Assembly: GCA_028284445.1 (NCBI GenBank)
Contig: JANQRS010000049.1
Location: 1-34,679, forward strand
Direction of reading: 5' to 3'
Source of the DNA: Calditrichia bacterium
Lineage (GTDB): Bacteria; Calditrichota; Calditrichia; RBG-13-44-9; J075
Length of the DNA: 34,679 nucleotides
This document shows positions 33,488-34,679 of the stretch, in pieces. Position 1 is the first letter of the stretch; every line of letters begins with the position of its first letter. A model generated the notes under the pieces. The model saw nothing but the letters and a program-made list of their open reading frames with translations, did not search any database and was not told the DNA's origin. The position numbers and the translations under genes are program-made.

Positions 33488-33513
33488 TGGCGGGTGGCGC
33501 CACCATGTCGCCA
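33488..33513 (-). promoter_or_regulatory. Nested inverted repeat upstream of the acyl-CoA dehydrogenase gene
   Basis: GGTGGCGCCACC (33493-33504) is a perfect 12-bp palindrome, enclosed by TGGCG (33488-33492) and CGCCA (33509-33513). It lies 56-81 bp before the dehydrogenase start. It could be an operator or leader hairpin. GTGGCGCCAC-like sites are not one I can assign to a regulator. Confidence 0.35.
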
Positions 33514-33665
33514 GCCCATAAATCCGTTGATCTATAAGTAGGAAATTCGAGAAGCAAAAACCCTGCAGATGCTCAGGGAAAAACATGATTTTTATCAGGT
33601 TTTGGCGACAGGCTAATTAAGGTGTTGCTGGGAGAGAATATGAGATGAAGAAAAGCTGGGTAAAG

Positions 33666-34367
33666 CTAGTCGACTATATTCGCTGTTCTGATCAAGGCGT
33701 CACGATCGAGAATCTTGATCTCGCGACCTTTTACCCGAATGAGGTTGGCCTTTTTGAACTCCGATAAAAAGCGGATGACTGACTCAGTTGCAGTACCGAT
33801 AAAATTAGCAAGTTCTTCCCGGGTCAATGTCAAGGTGATTGCCGTTCCGTCTTTATCGTTATCATAGAATTTTGCCAGGATCAGAATGGCTTCAGCTACT
33901 CGCTCTCTTACTGGCTTACAGGCAATCTTGGCCAGGCGATCTTCAGTTATCTTAAGGTCATGCGCCAACTGCTGCATTAGCTTGGCTGACATCGCCGGGT
34001 ATTGCTCAAGCAAACCGAGAAAAGATTCACGAGGGATGAAACAAATGACAGCGTCTTCAAGGGCTGCTGCAAATGAAGAATATTGTTCTCCGCAGATCAG
34101 TGACCGGTATCCAAGTACATCTCCTTCCTTTGCAAGGCGTATGATCTGTTCGTTCCCGTCAGCATCAATCTTATAGATTTTGGCCTTGCCTGAGCTGATA
34201 CAGTAGATACCATTTGGTCGAGTCCCGGAGAAGAAAATCGTCTGTTTTCGACGGTAAAAATTGCCGCCTTTGCAACTGTCTATCCGCTGTACGCTCTCTG
34301 TGCTCAAGTCACTAAAAATTGAGCACAGTCGGGAGTTGCATTCTTCACAACGAGGTATGTTTTTCAT
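33666..34367 (-). CDS. Crp/Fnr-family transcriptional regulator
   Basis: The 233-residue protein has a cyclic-nucleotide-binding-type beta-roll (~20-140; FFSGTRPNGIYCISSGKAKIYKIDADGNEQIIRLAKEGDVLGYRSL). A dimer helix and a C-terminal winged helix follow (~175-220; LTREELANFIGTATESVIRFLSEFKKANLIRVKGREIKI). The N-terminus carries Cys7, Cys10 and Cys15, and Cys109 (ALEDAVICFIP) aligns with the fourth cluster cysteine of E. coli FNR. An iron-sulfur oxygen sensor is possible, but this cysteine pattern is also seen in non-cluster Bacteroidota relatives. ATG 34367 is chosen over 34406 because GGA precedes it and the CxxC motif starts there. Targets may include the nearby dehydrogenase or respiratory genes; no binding site is proven. 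Confidence 0.9.
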   Translation of the reverse strand: MKNIPRCEECNSRLCSIFSDLSTESVQRIDSCKGGNFYRRKQTIFFSGTRPNGIYCISSGKAKIYKIDADGNEQIIRLAKEGDVLGYRSLICGEQYSSFAAALEDAVICFIPRESFLGLLEQYPAMSAKLMQQLAHDLKITEDRLAKIACKPVRERVAEAILILAKFYDNDKDGTAITLTLTREELANFIGTATESVIRFLSEFKKANLIRVKGREIKILDRDALIRTANIVD

Positions 34368-34552
34368 GTTGTTTCCGGTCCAGTTTACCCATATTGCAAA
34401 TTGCATCTTGCGGTGATTCTAATGGCCACAAAACCATTGATCCACGAATGCCCTGGTAGCCCAATTCATCGGCCATCAAGGCATGATAATAAAGAATATT
34501 TTTCAATCATTATGTAGTCTAATTTATAAAGTCACAGAATTTGAGATGGGGA

Positions 34553-34679
34553 GTGCGTCACTTCTTGTGATGATTTGCTGAAAAACAGCCGGTCGAGCCG
34601 CCCGAAGGCAACCCGACCTGGCATGGCTTAGGGGAAATTGCTTGGTCTTAGGCGAAAAGCTTATGCTGCCGCAGCATCT
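34553..34679 (+). mobile_element. Probable 5' end of a group II intron (cut by the window edge)
   Basis: From 34553 the sequence begins GTGCGTC, matching the GUGYG 5' splice-site consensus. It then shows hairpins expected of domain I: TCAC-N5-GTGA (34558-34570), GCTG-AAAAA-CAGC (~34579-34591), and GCCGGTCG pairing with CGACCTGGC around an inner GCC/GGC. A further hairpin ATGCTGC-C-GCAGCAT lies near the edge. ACAGCC followed by a paired GGTCG/CGACC and TGGCATGGCTTA resembles bacterial group II introns I recall. No reverse transcriptase is visible because the window ends. The gap 34368-34552 before it holds no gene. Confidence 0.55.

Overview
The window looks like chromosomal DNA of an aerobic, Gram-negative-type bacterium. 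Evidence for that: an alternative complex III (ACIII) operon in place of a bc1 complex, a three-gene proton-translocating transhydrogenase, a TonB-dependent receptor with a carboxypeptidase-regulatory-like N-terminal domain, lipoprotein signals, a large M14 metallopeptidase and a Bacteroidota-flavoured Crp/Fnr regulator. Mid-range base composition, strong Shine-Dalgarno sequences and frequent short intergenic repeats fit an FCB-group or Calditrichota/KSB1-like lineage better than Proteobacteria. This placement is inference; no rRNA or ribosomal protein is present.

Layout. 1-3347: a 7-bp tandem repeat, then pntAa, a 285-bp repeat-bearing spacer, and pntAb-pntB. 3348-11362: a promoter-bearing gap, then a tight operon of a CydA-like membrane protein fused to a monoheme cytochrome c, followed by actA, actB, actC, actD and actF and a clear intrinsic terminator; no separate actE is seen. 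11401-14107: an 8-bp tandem repeat, an alpha/beta hydrolase-OsmC fusion and a TolB-like lipoprotein. 14108-21475 (minus strand): an M14 peptidase and a 1449-residue membrane-spanning pseudokinase with a C-terminal beta-helix, separated by arrays of small hairpins around a recurring 44-bp palindrome. 22054-25521: a TonB receptor and RarD. 25616-28331: tRNA-Leu(UAG), its terminator and an AT-richer SIR2-domain gene that looks acquired. 28442-31458: a WYL regulator with a TGACA-N6-TGTCA palindrome in front of an alpha/beta hydrolase, then a conserved secreted protein of unknown function and a possible small membrane protein. 31499-34367 (minus): a small membrane protein, an acyl-CoA dehydrogenase and a Crp/Fnr regulator. 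From 34553 to the window end the sequence resembles the 5' end of a group II intron.

How it fits together. PntAB and ACIII are the energy core: the first interconverts NADH and NADPH using the proton gradient, the second oxidises quinol and passes electrons to a c-type cytochrome or oxidase encoded elsewhere. The CydA-like/cytochrome c fusion heading the ACIII operon may supply the c-heme that ActE gives in other lineages. The rest of the window is accessory: secreted peptidase, receptor, signalling protein, probable defence gene and mobile or repetitive DNA.

The most unusual content is (i) the composite repeat of GTCAG/CTGAC-punctuated small hairpins flanking a 44-bp palindrome, with four palindrome copies in the window, (ii) the pseudokinase-acidic linker-TM-TPR-beta-helix protein, (iii) the SIR2 gene beside tRNA-Leu, and (iv) the ActE-less ACIII operon with its fusion gene.
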